Origin: CBDUXP01 sp965371225 [NCBI: uncultured bacterium]
GTDB taxonomy: Bacteria; Abyssobacteria; SURF-5; CBDUXP01
Direction of reading: 5' to 3'
DNA: 64,000 nucleotides
Assembly (NCBI GenBank): GCA_965371225.1
Contig: CBDUXP010000008.1
Span: forward strand, 41,427-105,426
The position numbers were made by a program, and so were the translations under genes. This document shows, in pieces, positions 25,859-36,009 of this stretch. Within the stretch, counting starts at the first letter, position 1. Every line of letters starts with the position of its first letter. The notes under the pieces are model-generated. The model ran no database searches. It was not told the DNA's origin and saw nothing but the letters and a program-made list of their open reading frames with translations.

Positions 25859-27091
25859 ATGGAGGACGTGTACATCACCGGCGTCGGCATGACGCGGTTC
25901 GGCAAGTACCTGGAAACGTCGATGAAGACCCTCGCGGGGACGGCCCTGGATCGGGCCCTCGAGGATGCCGGGGTGGCGAAGGGCGCCATTCAGGCCGCCT
26001 TCGTGGGGAATGCCATGGCCGGGCTGATCACCGGACAGGAGTGCATCCGCGGCCAGGTCGTGTTGCGGGCGAACGGCATCGGCGACATCCCCGTGGTCAA
26101 CGTGGAGAATGCCTGCGCCTCCTCGTCCACCGCGGCGCATCTGGCGTGGATGGCTGTCGCCAGCGGCATGTACGACTGCGTGCTCGCCCTTGGCGTGGAG
26201 AAGCTCTACGACCAGGACAAGAAGAAATCCTTCCGGGCGCTCGGCAGTGCGGTGGACGTGGAGTTCATGGCCGAGATCATGAAGTCCATGAAGCAGAGTG
26301 AGGCGAGCGTAACGGGGAAGGACGCGGGCGGCGGCGCCGGCGAGAAGCGTTCCATGTTCATGGATTTCTACGCCATGGCCGCGCGCCGGCACATGGAGGC
26401 GTACGGGACGACCAAAGAACAGTTCGCGAAGGTCGCGGCGAAGAACGCGTGTAACGGGGCGCTGAACCCGAACGCCCAGTACCAGCAGACCCGCAGCGTC
26501 GAGGACGTGTTGGCGGCGCCGGTGGTGGCGGAACCGCTGACCCGCCTCATGTGTTCGCCCATCGGGGACGGCGCCGCGGCGGCGATTTTCTGCAGCGAGG
26601 ACATGGCGGCCCGGACCGCAGCCAAGCACAAGGTGAAGGTAGCGGCCTCCGTGCTCCGTTCCGGTAAGGACCGGGATTTCGACGAGGAGGACGTGGTCGT
26701 GCGCGCGTCGCGCCAAGCGTATGAGACCGCGGGCATCGATCCGCAAGACGTGCGCGTCGCCGAAGTGCATGACGCCAGCGCGCCCGCGGAACTGATGTAC
26801 TACGAGGAGCTGGGCTTGTGTGCAAAAGGCGAAGGCGGCCGGTTCATCGATGAGGGCCATCCCTACGTGAACGGATCCTGTCCGGTGAATCCGAGCGGCG
26901 GGCTCACCGCGAAGGGCCACCCCGTCGGGGCCACGGGCATCGCGCAGTTGGCGGAACTCACCTGGCAGTTGCGCGGGGAAGCGGGCCAACGGCAGGCGCA
27001 GAACAAGCCGAACGTGGCGCTGGCGCAGAATGGCGGCGGCAACATCGGCATCGAAGCGGCCGCCATGGCCGTGCACCTGCTGACGATCTAA
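25859..27091 (+). CDS. Thiolase family protein (acetyl-CoA acetyltransferase / SCP2-type thiolase)
   Basis: This 410-residue thiolase-fold protein lies behind a strong GAGGAGGAG ribosome site. The nucleophile region is NVENACASSSTAAHLAW, with the expected active-site Cys. The C-terminal half has VAEVHDASAPAELMYYE and the conserved GGLTAKGHPVGATGIAQ. The HDA-type motif and the lack of a classical second Cys near the C-terminus place it with SCP2-like thiolases/lipid-transfer proteins rather than biosynthetic PhaA. It probably acts in acyl-CoA or side-chain degradation. A rho-independent terminator follows. Confidence 0.9.
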   Translation: MEDVYITGVGMTRFGKYLETSMKTLAGTALDRALEDAGVAKGAIQAAFVGNAMAGLITGQECIRGQVVLRANGIGDIPVVNVENACASSSTAAHLAWMAVASGMYDCVLALGVEKLYDQDKKKSFRALGSAVDVEFMAEIMKSMKQSEASVTGKDAGGGAGEKRSMFMDFYAMAARRHMEAYGTTKEQFAKVAAKNACNGALNPNAQYQQTRSVEDVLAAPVVAEPLTRLMCSPIGDGAAAAIFCSEDMAARTAAKHKVKVAASVLRSGKDRDFDEEDVVVRASRQAYETAGIDPQDVRVAEVHDASAPAELMYYEELGLCAKGEGGRFIDEGHPYVNGSCPVNPSGGLTAKGHPVGATGIAQLAELTWQLRGEAGQRQAQNKPNVALAQNGGGNIGIEAAAMAVHLLTI

Positions 27092-27114
27092 CGCGCATCG
27101 ACAGCGCAACTTCG

Positions 27115-27153
27115 AGCCGCCGGTGCTACCCAGCCCGGCGGCTGCTTTCTTTG
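27115..27153 (+). terminator. Rho-independent terminator after the thiolase gene
   Basis: AGCCGCCGG (27115-27123) and CCGGCGGCT (27135-27143) form a perfect 9-bp stem with an 11-base loop, followed by a T-rich run (GCTTTCTTTG). It lies 24 bases after the thiolase stop. Confidence 0.75.
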
Positions 27154-27431
27154 TGGGATATTCCATGGGCGGAGCGTTCGGTGCTATCAAAACTAATATC
27201 TGTGTTGAATCACGAATAGAATGGAGGCTCCGGCGTGTTTCTGGGACCCGCGCCAGCCGGCCTCGGGCCCCACGGGCAGCGCCGCATGGGGCCATGGGTC
27301 TGCCGGCCGTCGCCCGCGCGTGAAGCCTGCGCGAAGCGTTTCGGCCCCGTGGGCCTGTCGCCTGGTGGGGGGCTTTGCTACCCTTACCCTTTTCGGCGGC
27401 GGCGTTGCCAGACCGCCATGGAGGTTCCCCG
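27154..27431. other. metH upstream region
   Basis: An AT-rich patch at about 27182-27222 probably holds the metH promoter, but no clear hexamer pair is seen. The rest is GC-rich with several short inverted repeats (for example GGCCCCGTGGGCC near 27342-27354). I looked for the B12-box consensus of a cobalamin riboswitch and did not find it. Confidence 0.45.
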
Positions 27432-30400
27432 GTGTCCACTCACCCGCAGGGCACAGATGTTCGCGCCCACCTGGAGCGCCTGTTGGCAGAGCGCATCCTG
27501 GTGGTAGATGGCGCGATGGGCACCTTGCTCCAGCAGCAAGGGCTCACGGAGGCGGACTACCGGGGCGAACGGTTTGCCGACCATCCCCAGGATCTCAAGG
27601 GCAACCATGACCTGCTGGTGCTGACGTGCCCGGACGCGGTCGCGACCGTCCACCATGCGTACCTGGAGGCGGGCAGCGACCTGATCTTTACTGACACGTT
27701 CGCGGCGGGCACGCGGCTAGGGCAGGCGGACTACGGGCTGGCGGACATCGCCTACGATCTCAACGTGGCGGGCGCGCGCATCGCGAAGCAGGCGTGTGCC
27801 GAGTGGACCGCGCGGACGCCGGACCAGCCGCGCTTCGCCGTCGGGGACATTGGGCCGCTGAATAAGACGCTCTCCCTCTCCCCGGACGTGGAGGATCCGG
27901 CGTACCGGGCCGTGACGTTCGATCAGGTGAGGGCGGCGTACGCCGAGCAGGTGACGGGGCTCATCGACGGCGGCATCGACCTCCTCCTCATCGAAACCAT
28001 TTTCGACACGCTGAACGCCAAGGCCGCGATCGTCGCCGTCAAGGAAGTGTTCGAGGCGAAGGGGATCAACCTGCCGCTCATGATCTCCGTCACGATTACG
28101 GACCGCAGCGGGCGCACCCTGTCCGGGCAGACGGTCGACGCGTTCTGGACGTCGGTGCGGCACGCGGACCCGTTCAGCATTGGCGTCAACTGCGCACTCG
28201 GCGCAGCGGAAATGCGGCCCTACGTGGAGGAACTGGCCGGCCTCGCCCACACGTACGTGAGCTGTCACCCGAACGCCGGGCTTCCGAACGCGTTCGGCGG
28301 GTATGACGAGCAACCGGATACCACCGCCGGCTTGCTGGGCGAGTTTGCCGAGCGCGGCTTCGTGAACATCGTCGGCGGTTGCTGCGGCACCACGCCGGAC
28401 CATATCCGCGCGATCGCGAAGGCCGTGGCGGGCGTGCCGCCGCGCGCGCTGCCGCCGCCCCGCACGCGGTACACGCAGTTCAGCGGCCTCGAGTCGCTCA
28501 CTATCCGGCCAGACTCGAATTTCATCATGGTCGGCGAGCGCACGAACGTGGCGGGGTCCGCGCGGTTCGCGAAATTGATCAAGGACGAGGATTACACCAC
28601 GGCAGTCGAGGTCGCAATGGATCAGGTCCGCGGCGGGGCGAACATCCTCGACGTGAACATGGACGAGGCCATGCTCGATTCCGAGCAGGCGATGACCACG
28701 TTCCTCAACCTGATCGGCGCCGAGCCCGAAATCGCCCGGCTGCCGTTCATGATCGACAGCTCGAAGTGGTCGGTGATCGAAGCGGGCCTGAAATGCGTCC
28801 AAGGCATGGCCATCGTCAACTCCATCAGCCTGAAGGGGGGGGAAGCGGATTTCCTCGAACAGGCGCGGACGATCCGCCGCTACGGCGCGGGGGTGGTCGT
28901 CATGGCCTTCGACGAGGTCGGGCAGGCGGACACCATCGAGCGCAAGGTCGAGATCTGCCGGCGGTCCTACGGGCTGTTGACGGAGCAGGTGGGTTTCCCG
29001 CCCGAGGACATCATCTTCGACCCGAACATTCTGCCGATCGCCACCGGCTTGGAAGAACACAACGACTACGCGATCAATTTCATGGAGGCGACGCGCACGA
29101 TCAAGGAGACTTGCCCGGGCGCGAAGATCAGCGGCGGCGTGAGCAATCTCTCCTTCTCCTTCCGGGGCAACAACCTGGTGCGCGAAGCCATTCACACCGC
29201 GTTTCTGTATCACGCCATCCAGGCGGGCATGGACATGGGCATCGTCAACGCGGGGCAGCTCGGCGTGTACGCCGACGTTCCGCCGGACCTGCTGGAGCAC
29301 GTAGAGGACATCCTGTTCAATCGCCGCCCGGACGCCACGGAGCGCATGGTGGAGTTCGCGGCGACGGTCAAGGGCGCCGGCAAGAAGCGCGAGATCGATC
29401 TGGCGTGGCGCGATGCGAGCGTCGAGGAGCGCCTCTCCCACGCGCTGGTGCATGGCATCGTGGATTTCATCGAGGCCGACGCCGAAGAGGCCCGGCAAGC
29501 GTACGACCGGCCCTTGCACGTGATCGAAGGACCGCTCATGGACGGCATGAAGGTCGTCGGGGATTTGTTCGGCGCCGGCAAGATGTTCCTCCCGCAAGTG
29601 GTGAAGAGCGCGCGCGTCATGAAACGGGCGGTCGCCCACCTGCAACCGTTTATGGAGGACGATCGGCAGGCCGCCGGCGGGGCAACCTCACAAGCCAAGA
29701 TCGTCATTGCCACGGTCAAGGGTGACGTGCACGACATCGGCAAGAACATCGTCAGCGTGGTGCTCCGCTGCAATAACTATGAAGTGATCGACCTCGGCGT
29801 GATGGTGCCGTGCGACACGATCCTGCAGACAGCCATCGATGAGGACTGTGATTTCATCGGCGTCAGCGGGCTGATCACCCCGTCGCTCGAGGAAATGGTG
29901 CACGTGGCCCAGGAGATGCAGCGGCGCAAGATTGACCTGCCGCTGCTGATCGGTGGTGCCACCACTAGTCGTCAGCACACAGCCGTGAAAATTGCGCCGG
30001 AGTACGGCGAGACCACTGTACACGTCCTCGACGCGTCGCGCGTGATCGGCGTCGTGTCCCACTTGCTCGACCCGGAACGGCGGGCGGCGTTCGACGCGGA
30101 GAATCAGGCCGCGCAGGAGCAATTGCGCCAGGCGCACGCCAACCGGCGGGCCAAACCCCTGCGTCCCTACGACGCGGCCCTCGCCAACCGCTTCGATCCC
30201 GGCGTGGCCGCCGACGACTTCGCAGTCCCCTCGTTCACCGGACGCCGGGTGCTGGACGCCTGTCCCCTCGAGCAGATTGCGGAATACATCGACTGGACCT
30301 TTTTCTTCACCGCGTGGGAGCTGAAGGGCCGGTTCCCGCAGATTCTGGACCACCCCGCCCACGGTCAGGCGGCACGCGAGCTGTACGAGAACGCCACCGA

Positions 30401-31139
30401 ACTGCTCGGCACGATCATCGACGGGAAACTGCTGACGGCGCGGGGCGTGTACGGGTTCTGGCACGCGAACAGCGACGGCGACGACATCGTGCTCTACGCC
30501 GACGAATCGCGCGTGCAAGAACTGGTGCGCTTCAACATGCTGCGCCAACAGCGCGAGACCGCGAACGGGCCGCCCAACTACTCGCTGGCGGATTTCATCG
30601 CCCCGGTGGCGAGCGGCATCCCCGACTATCTTGGTGCGTTTGCGGTGACCACGGGGATCGGGGTGGACACGCTGGTCCAGCAGTACGAAGCCGCGCACGA
30701 CGACTACAACGCGATCATGGTGAAGGCGCTGGCGGACCGGCTCGCGGAAGCGTTTGCCGAGTATCTGCACCACCAAGCGCGCCGCGAGTGGGGCTATGGA
30801 CGGGACGAGCAACTCACCAACGAAGATCTCATCGCGGAGAAGTATCGCGGGATCCGGCCGGCGTTTGGATACCCGGCCTGTCCGGACCACTCCGAGAAGG
30901 CCAAGCTGTTCGAGTTGCTGGACGCCCCCGCCCTCGGGATCACCCTCACGGAGCACTTCGCCATCCTCCCGGCGTCGAGCGTGAGCGGCCTGTACTTCGC
31001 CCATCCGCAGGCGCGGTACTTTACCGTCGGGCGCGTGGGCCGCGACCAGATGGACGCGTACGCCGCGCGCAAGGACATCCCGGTCAGTGAGGCAGAACGG
31101 TGGAACTCGCCCAACCTCGGCTACGAACCAACCGCTTGA
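27432..31139 (+). CDS. metH: Cobalamin-dependent methionine synthase
   Basis: MetH transfers a methyl group from 5-methyltetrahydrofolate to homocysteine through B12. It is 1235 residues from the GTG at 27432 (GAGG ribosome site). Four domains are present in order. Homocysteine-binding: [17 protein letters not shown] with zinc ligands in [17 protein letters not shown]. Folate-binding: [34 protein letters not shown]12-binding: cap ([20 protein letters not shown]), then the base-off histidine motif [11 protein letters not shown]-terminal AdoMet activation: [19 protein letters not shown]. All are intact. An MMACHC/QueG-like gene follows 32 bases later. Confidence 0.97.
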   Translation: MSTHPQGTDVRAHLERLLAERILVVDGAMGTLLQQQGLTEADYRGERFADHPQDLKGNHDLLVLTCPDAVATVHHAYLEAGSDLIFTDTFAAGTRLGQADYGLADIAYDLNVAGARIAKQACAEWTARTPDQPRFAVGDIGPLNKTLSLSPDVEDPAYRAVTFDQVRAAYAEQVTGLIDGGIDLLLIETIFDTLNAKAAIVAVKEVFEAKGINLPLMISVTITDRSGRTLSGQTVDAFWTSVRHADPFSIGVNCALGAAEMRPYVEELAGLAHTYVSCHPNAGLPNAFGGYDEQPDTTAGLLGEFAERGFVNIVGGCCGTTPDHIRAIAKAVAGVPPRALPPPRTRYTQFSGLESLTIRPDSNFIMVGERTNVAGSARFAKLIKDEDYTTAVEVAMDQVRGGANILDVNMDEAMLDSEQAMTTFLNLIGAEPEIARLPFMIDSSKWSVIEAGLKCVQGMAIVNSISLKGGEADFLEQARTIRRYGAGVVVMAFDEVGQADTIERKVEICRRSYGLLTEQVGFPPEDIIFDPNILPIATGLEEHNDYAINFMEATRTIKETCPGAKISGGVSNLSFSFRGNNLVREAIHTAFLYHAIQAGMDMGIVNAGQLGVYADVPPDLLEHVEDILFNRRPDATERMVEFAATVKGAGKKREIDLAWRDASVEERLSHALVHGIVDFIEADAEEARQAYDRPLHVIEGPLMDGMKVVGDLFGAGKMFLPQVVKSARVMKRAVAHLQPFMEDDRQAAGGATSQAKIVIATVKGDVHDIGKNIVSVVLRCNNYEVIDLGVMVPCDTILQTAIDEDCDFIGVSGLITPSLEEMVHVAQEMQRRKIDLPLLIGGATTSRQHTAVKIAPEYGETTVHVLDASRVIGVVSHLLDPERRAAFDAENQAAQEQLRQAHANRRAKPLRPYDAALANRFDPGVAADDFAVPSFTGRRVLDACPLEQIAEYIDWTFFFTAWELKGRFPQILDHPAHGQAARELYENATELLGTIIDGKLLTARGVYGFWHANSDGDDIVLYADESRVQELVRFNMLRQQRETANGPPNYSLADFIAPVASGIPDYLGAFAVTTGIGVDTLVQQYEAAHDDYNAIMVKALADRLAEAFAEYLHHQARREWGYGRDEQLTNEDLIAEKYRGIRPAFGYPACPDHSEKAKLFELLDAPALGITLTEHFAILPASSVSGLYFAHPQARYFTVGRVGRDQMDAYAARKDIPVSEAERWNSPNLGYEPTA

Positions 31140-31171
31140 GCTAACGCGCCGCCTCTGCGGCACATCGACCT

Positions 31172-31987
31172 ATGCCAACCCCTGAAGTCGAATCTGCCTA
31201 CGCAGCGTTTCGCGCCGCTCTCACGGCGCAGGGGCTGAACCTCTTTGGCGTACTGGACGGCGCGGCCTACGACGCCTGCTGTGCGCCCGCGTTCCGCCGC
31301 GCCGCGGTCGCGCCCGACGCACGCAGCGCGATCGTCGTCGCCAGCGGCGGCCGCGTCATGTGGGACGCCATCGCCCGCGCCCCCGAAGCGGTTGAGCGGC
31401 ACCGCATCAATCGGTTCACGCAGCGGGTGATCCGATCCGCGGCGCACGCGCACCTCGGTGCGCAGACGCCCACGTGCCTGTGGCCCAACGACATGCGCGA
31501 CGAGGCGTTTCTCCCCGCCGTCGCGCTCGCCATCGCGAGTGGCCTTGGCGTGTCCAGTGCGCTCGCGCTCTTAATCAATCCCACCTACGGACTCTGGATC
31601 GGGCTCCGCGGCGTCATCCTGACGCCGCTGGACCTGCCGGCGACCGCGCCATTGGCTGATGCGGGGTTCGCCCCGTGCCCCGGCTGCCACCGGCCTTGCG
31701 CGCGCGTGTGTCACGGGCAGGTGATCAGCGAGGCGGGCTACGACGGGCACGCCTGCCTCGCCACCCGGGTGGCGACGCGCGCGTGCCGCCGCACGTGCGA
31801 CGCGCGCCTCGCATGCCCGGTAGGGGCCGAGCATCAGTATGCGGCCGCGCAACTGGCGCACCACGCCCGCCACCTGCTCGACCCGCGCACCCTGGGCCGG
31901 TACGCGCTGTTCGCGTTGCGGCGGCGCTTCGCTTCGCGCGCTCACGGCTCCGCGTCCGGCGATGCCGGTGCGCCGCCGCCGGAATAG
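31172..31987 (+). CDS. MMACHC/QueG-like protein with a double Cys cluster, next to metH
   Basis: The 271-residue protein has no named family I can assign firmly. The core (INPTYGLWIGLRGVILTPLD) resembles the flavin/B12-binding nitroreductase-like fold of MMACHC, where IHPRFGGWFAIRGVVLLPG occupies the same place, and of epoxyqueuosine reductase QueG. Cysteines follow at 169, 172, 176 and 180 (CPGCHRPCARVC), then 195, 205, 209 and 215, which could bind [4Fe-4S] clusters as in QueG and reductive dehalogenases. Placement 32 bases after metH suggests B12 processing or reduction. The Ala/Arg-rich C-terminus overlaps the convergent MFS gene by 46 bases. Confidence 0.6.
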   Translation: MPTPEVESAYAAFRAALTAQGLNLFGVLDGAAYDACCAPAFRRAAVAPDARSAIVVASGGRVMWDAIARAPEAVERHRINRFTQRVIRSAAHAHLGAQTPTCLWPNDMRDEAFLPAVALAIASGLGVSSALALLINPTYGLWIGLRGVILTPLDLPATAPLADAGFAPCPGCHRPCARVCHGQVISEAGYDGHACLATRVATRACRRTCDARLACPVGAEHQYAAAQLAHHARHLLDPRTLGRYALFALRRRFASRAHGSASGDAGAPPPE

Positions 31988-33381
31988 GCCACCATGCGCG
32001 CGGTGTCGTAGTCGAGATAGAACCCGCCGGTAACGGGGTCGCGCTTCTCCGGGTAGTTGCGGAACAGCCAGAGACCGACGAGGCAGAAGAGCCCCGCGAT
32101 CGGCCCCAACCAGAACACCCCGTCGCGCACGGGGGTCGGCGCCCCGTCCGCGTTCAGGGCGCGGCCGAAATCGGACATGACGTAGAGCGCGATGGCCCCG
32201 GACACGCCGATGAGCACTTTCGAGAAAAAGCCCTGCGCGCCGAAGTACATGGCCTGCCGTTCCTGGCCGGTGGCGTCGCGGTCCAGGTCGCTCACCGCCG
32301 CGATGAAGGGTTCCGCCAGAATGAGGGAGGCCGCGAGGGGGATGCCCGAGAGTCCGAGGCAGAGGTGCGCCCACACTACGGGCGGGATGGGATTCCACGC
32401 CGCGTCGGTCATGGAAAACATGGGGAGCAGAAACACGTAGGTCCCCATGCTCAGCATCATGGTGCGTTTCTTGCCGATGCGCTTGGCGAGCGCGCCGACG
32501 GGATGCATCGACAGGAACGTGAGGGCGAACGTTCCCGCCAGCAATGCGCCCACGTATCCCTCGTCTTTGCCTAGCACGAGCGCGGTGTAGTAGGGCACCG
32601 CGAGCACGATCATGTTGAAGCCGAAGTCGAAGGTCTGTCGCGCGACCAACCACCAGACAAATGGCCCGTTGCGCAGCGTGGTGAGCAGGCTCCGCACTAA
32701 GGGCGTACTCGACGGCACGCTGTTGCACAGCCGCCGTTCGTTGATGCCCGCGAAGGGCAGGTACAGGCACAGCAAGGACGGGATGCCCATGGCCCAGATC
32801 ATGCCGCGATATCCCAGGCGCTCGACCAGGACCGGCGAGAGGATCATGCCACCGATGAGGGCGAGCAGGGCAAAGTACGCCCGCCAGGTTCCGAGGGTCA
32901 CCCGTTCGCGAAAACTCGTGACGATCTCCGGAAACAGGGCCAAGTACGGCGCGGCGTACGCCGTAAAAAAGAAGAAGTACCCGCCCATCACGAGGGCCAG
33001 GTACCCGGCGTTCATCCGCTCCTGCGCGGCCGTTTCCGGCGGGACGAAGGGCGGGTAGAACGCGAGAACGCCGCAGATCACCAGCGGCAGACCGCTCCAC
33101 AGCATGAAGACCGTGCGCCGGCCAAATCGCGAATGCGAGGAATCCGACCACTTGGCGATGAGCGGGTCCGCCAACGTGTCCACCACGCGCCCAAACATCA
33201 TGATGCCGGCGAACACCGCGGGATGCAACAGTTGCGACCGCGTCTGATCGGCGGGAACGTAGTAGACGATCACCCACATGAGCAGCGCGCGGTCGAGCAT
33301 GGCGTGGCCGATCGTGCCGAAGCTATAGGTGGTCTTCTGCCAGAGCGTCAGGCCCATCGTCGGCTGTGCGGAGACGCTCAT
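31942..33381 (-). CDS. MFS transporter of the GPH (glycoside-pentoside-hexuronide) cation symporter type
   Basis: This 479-residue protein has about 12 hydrophobic segments. Features of the MFS_2/GPH branch are ADPLIAKWSDSSHSRFGRR between helices 2 and 3, GMILSPVLVERLGYRGMIW in the middle and a long loop before YFGAQGFFSKVLIGVSG. It follows the alpha/beta hydrolase gene after three bases and ends the four-gene operon that starts with the M20 peptidase. It may import the substrate of those hydrolases. Confidence 0.9.
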   Translation of the reverse strand: MSVSAQPTMGLTLWQKTTYSFGTIGHAMLDRALLMWVIVYYVPADQTRSQLLHPAVFAGIMMFGRVVDTLADPLIAKWSDSSHSRFGRRTVFMLWSGLPLVICGVLAFYPPFVPPETAAQERMNAGYLALVMGGYFFFFTAYAAPYLALFPEIVTSFRERVTLGTWRAYFALLALIGGMILSPVLVERLGYRGMIWAMGIPSLLCLYLPFAGINERRLCNSVPSSTPLVRSLLTTLRNGPFVWWLVARQTFDFGFNMIVLAVPYYTALVLGKDEGYVGALLAGTFALTFLSMHPVGALAKRIGKKRTMMLSMGTYVFLLPMFSMTDAAWNPIPPVVWAHLCLGLSGIPLAASLILAEPFIAAVSDLDRDATGQERQAMYFGAQGFFSKVLIGVSGAIALYVMSDFGRALNADGAPTPVRDGVFWLGPIAGLFCLVGLWLFRNYPEKRDPVTGGFYLDYDTARMVAYSGGGAPASPDAEP

Positions 33382-33384
33382 CGG

Positions 33385-34203
33385 TTACGCCGGCACCGGA
33401 TCGTGCGCCGCGGTGTGCGCGAGGATGTCCGCCACTACAGTGTCCAGTTGCTCGGTCAGGACACCGTGTCCGGCGTTGGGATAGGTACGGAGCGTCGCCG
33501 CGGGCAAGAGGTCCCGCAGGGTCTCGGAATTCACGGGCGGCACAAGGACGTCGTTCTCGCCGGTCAGCAGGAACGTGGGCACGCGCACGTTACGCAGGCG
33601 GTCGGCCCCGTCCCATTCGGCCGCGGCCAGGAAATGCTTCCCGTGCACCTCCGGCGAACAGCGGTAGCGAATCTCCCGCTGCAATTTCCGTTCGAGCCAC
33701 TCCCGTTCGCGGGCGATGAACTCGGCTTCGAACGAAATGGTCCACGAGAGCCGCACCCCTGCGGCGGGTTCCAAGCGGCCGCTCTCCAGGAGCACGGTGA
33801 TGACGTCCTGAGCGGCCGGCGTGAGATGCGTAAACCCCGCGAACGTGGAGCCCAACGTGAGGCTGAGGAGCCGGTCGGGGGCCTGAATCGCGATCTCCTG
33901 CGCGATGAGGCCGCCCATGGAGGAGCCCAGCAGGTGGACGCGGTCGAGGCCGAGCGCATCGAACAATGCGACCGCATCCCGCGCGAACTGTGCGATGCTG
34001 TAGCCGTCGGCCGGCACCGCGCTGCGGCCCACCCCGCGATTGTCGAACGCGACGCACTGGTGATGCGCGCTCAAGGCTTCCCGCAGTTCCAGGTCCCACA
34101 CGTTCAGGTCCGACCCTAGCCCGTTCACCAGCACCAGCGGCGTCCCCGTCTCCCCCGTCACTTCGTAGTACGTTTTCAGGAATCGCGTCGCGATCGTCGG
34201 CAC
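33385..34203 (-). CDS. Alpha/beta hydrolase (3-oxoadipate enol-lactonase-like)
   Basis: This 272-residue protein starts at the second of two in-frame GTGs (34203), because the AAGGGGA ribosome site is six bases before it; the first GTG (34209) overlaps the previous stop. The oxyanion strand is LVNGLGSDLNVWDLEL, the nucleophile elbow is LLGSSMGGLIAQE (Ser), a possible acid lies in LTGENDVLVPP and the His in PNAGHGVLTEQ. Closest in style to enol-lactonases and C-C bond hydrolases of aromatic degradation; the substrate is unknown. Confidence 0.88.
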   Translation of the reverse strand: MPTIATRFLKTYYEVTGETGTPLVLVNGLGSDLNVWDLELREALSAHHQCVAFDNRGVGRSAVPADGYSIAQFARDAVALFDALGLDRVHLLGSSMGGLIAQEIAIQAPDRLLSLTLGSTFAGFTHLTPAAQDVITVLLESGRLEPAAGVRLSWTISFEAEFIAREREWLERKLQREIRYRCSPEVHGKHFLAAAEWDGADRLRNVRVPTFLLTGENDVLVPPVNSETLRDLLPAATLRTYPNAGHGVLTEQLDTVVADILAHTAAHDPVPA

Positions 34204-34205
34204 GC

Positions 34206-34622
34206 TCACTCCCCTTCCGCAACCGCGCGGTGGACGACTGGCGACCCGTGGTGCAGGGTCATGCGCCAACGGCCCTCGAGGTCCACGAACATGTTCGTGC
34301 TCAGAACGACGGACCGCGCCATGCCCTGCGGACTGCTTTGCAGGATCGTCTCTTCCGATACGACCCACCCGCGCTCTCCGCTGACCCCATGCTCCAGCAC
34401 GGTGATGGCGAATTCGATGTACGAGGTGTTCTCGAAGATGCGCCGCCAACTCTCCTCCACCTCGTCCCCGCGGCAGACCGGCCACCCGGGATGGATGCAG
34501 ATGATGTCCGCCCCGGGCGCCCAGATGTCCCGCATGCCGGCTATGTCGAGCTGTTCGAACGCACCATAGAACGTCGTGTTCGCCGCCAGCAGCCCTTCGG
34601 CGCGTGCCGCCGCGTCGCTCAT
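34206..34622 (-). CDS. SnoaL/NTF2-like protein
   Basis: This 138-residue cone-shaped NTF2-fold protein (FYGAFEQLDIAGMRDIWAPG, HPGWPVCRGDEVEESWRRIF, WRMTLHHGSP) belongs to the SnoaL/DUF4440 group. Members act as isomerases, hydrolases or ligand binders. Its start overlaps the M20 peptidase stop (ATGA) and it is followed within a few bases by the hydrolase gene, so expression is coupled. Confidence 0.85.
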   Translation of the reverse strand: MSDAAARAEGLLAANTTFYGAFEQLDIAGMRDIWAPGADIICIHPGWPVCRGDEVEESWRRIFENTSYIEFAITVLEHGVSGERGWVVSEETILQSSPQGMARSVVLSTNMFVDLEGRWRMTLHHGSPVVHRAVAEGE

Positions 34623-35938
34623 CCGGCGGCGGCGGCCATACGGCGGGTCACCTCGAAGACCGTCTCAGTGCCCATGCGGAGGTTCTCCAGGGAGATGCGC
34701 TCATTGTGCCCGTGCACGGTAGCGAGTTCTTCGTTGGACAAGAGGATGGGGATGAACCCGAACGCTTGGACCCCGTGCGCGCGGAATACGCGGGAGTCCG
34801 TGAACCCGGGACACACGAGGGGCAGCACGATCGCATCCTCATGCTGGTCGTTGATCACGTCCTCCATCACCTGCACGATCGCGTTCTCCACGTCGGACTG
34901 GCTGCCCGGCCGCTGTTGGATAATTTCAATCTCGATGGTGGGATCCGCGATCACGTCTTCCAGGTGCCGCACGAAGTCGTCCGGGCGCTGTCCGGGCAAC
35001 AGGCGGCAGTCCAACTCCGCATGGCACGCGCTGGGGATCACGTTCGTCGCGCTGCCGCCGTGATAGTTGGTGAGCGAGATGGTGTTGCTCATCATGGCGC
35101 GCAAAGCCGGCGACGCCGCGGCCAGGTTCCGGTACATGTCCGGGTCGGTAATCTCCGGCAGGTACCCCGCATGGTGCAGCCGCTTGAAGAACTCCTCCAT
35201 TTCCGGAAGCACCTGCACGTCCCGGTCCCACGCCTTCACCTTCGCGAGCGCCTCCACCAGATGGTCCATGGCGTTATCGCCGTGGGGCACCGACCCGTGG
35301 CCCGGCCGGCCGCGCGCGCGCAGGCGCACCCACACCGGTCCCTTTTCTGACGGCGCGCACGTGAACACCTTTGCCGGCTGGCCCAACACGTCGGACATGC
35401 CGAACGCGCCTTCGTTCAGGACGTACTCCACATCGAGCACTTCGGGGTGGTGTTCCGCCATCCAGTCCATACCGTACGTGCCGCCGACCTCTTCGTCCGC
35501 CACCTGCAGGTAGAGCACGTCGCGGTCCAGCTCGACGCGGTGGCGCTTGAACGTGAGCAGGGTCAGCAGCTCCATCACGCCCATCCCCTTCATATCCAGC
35601 GCGCCGCGGCCCCACAGATTTCCGTCGATCACCTCCCCACCAAACGGCGCCTGGTCCCACTGGTCGCGCTCGACGGGGACCACGTCGCTGTGCCCCAGGA
35701 GCAGGATGGGCCGCTTCTTGCCCGTGCCCCGCAACCGCGCCAGCACGTTGGCGCGCCCGTCCGCCGTGGGGAAGACGCGCACCTCGATGCCTTCCCGCTC
35801 CAGAATGTCCTTCAGGAATTCCGCGGCGGCGGCCTCATTTCCGGGTGGGTTCGTCGTATCGATGCGCAGGTACTCGGCCAGGTACGTGAGCGCCTCATCA
35901 TGCACGTCATCCCATGCCACCGCCGGCGGTGCTGTCAT
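34619..35938 (-). CDS. M20 family zinc metallopeptidase/amidohydrolase
   Basis: This 439-residue protein starts at ATG 35938 (GAGGGGG ribosome site), with TATACT at 35981-35986 as a likely -10. Zinc ligands and catalytic residues of the M20/ArgE/DapE family are visible: LLLGHSDVVPV (His), GRGALDMKGMG (Asp), LQVADEEVGGTYG (Glu-Glu) and a His in the C-terminal GHNERISLENL. The dimerisation domain contains GRPGHGSVPHGDNAMDHLV. It is close to carboxypeptidase-like and acylamino-acid hydrolases. It is first in the operon M20, SnoaL-like, hydrolase, MFS. Confidence 0.9.
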   Translation of the reverse strand: MTAPPAVAWDDVHDEALTYLAEYLRIDTTNPPGNEAAAAEFLKDILEREGIEVRVFPTADGRANVLARLRGTGKKRPILLLGHSDVVPVERDQWDQAPFGGEVIDGNLWGRGALDMKGMGVMELLTLLTFKRHRVELDRDVLYLQVADEEVGGTYGMDWMAEHHPEVLDVEYVLNEGAFGMSDVLGQPAKVFTCAPSEKGPVWVRLRARGRPGHGSVPHGDNAMDHLVEALAKVKAWDRDVQVLPEMEEFFKRLHHAGYLPEITDPDMYRNLAAASPALRAMMSNTISLTNYHGGSATNVIPSACHAELDCRLLPGQRPDDFVRHLEDVIADPTIEIEIIQQRPGSQSDVENAIVQVMEDVINDQHEDAIVLPLVCPGFTDSRVFRAHGVQAFGFIPILLSNEELATVHGHNERISLENLRMGTETVFEVTRRMAAAAG

Positions 35939-36009
35939 TACGTTCCCCCTCTCACGACGCGTGTCCCCCGCACCGGGGCCAGTATACCGCCCGGCGCGGG
36001 GGGCCGGGC

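Noticed and set aside
27154-27431. Cobalamin riboswitch upstream of metH
   Set aside because: No B12-box-like conserved segment could be found; only generic GC-rich hairpins.
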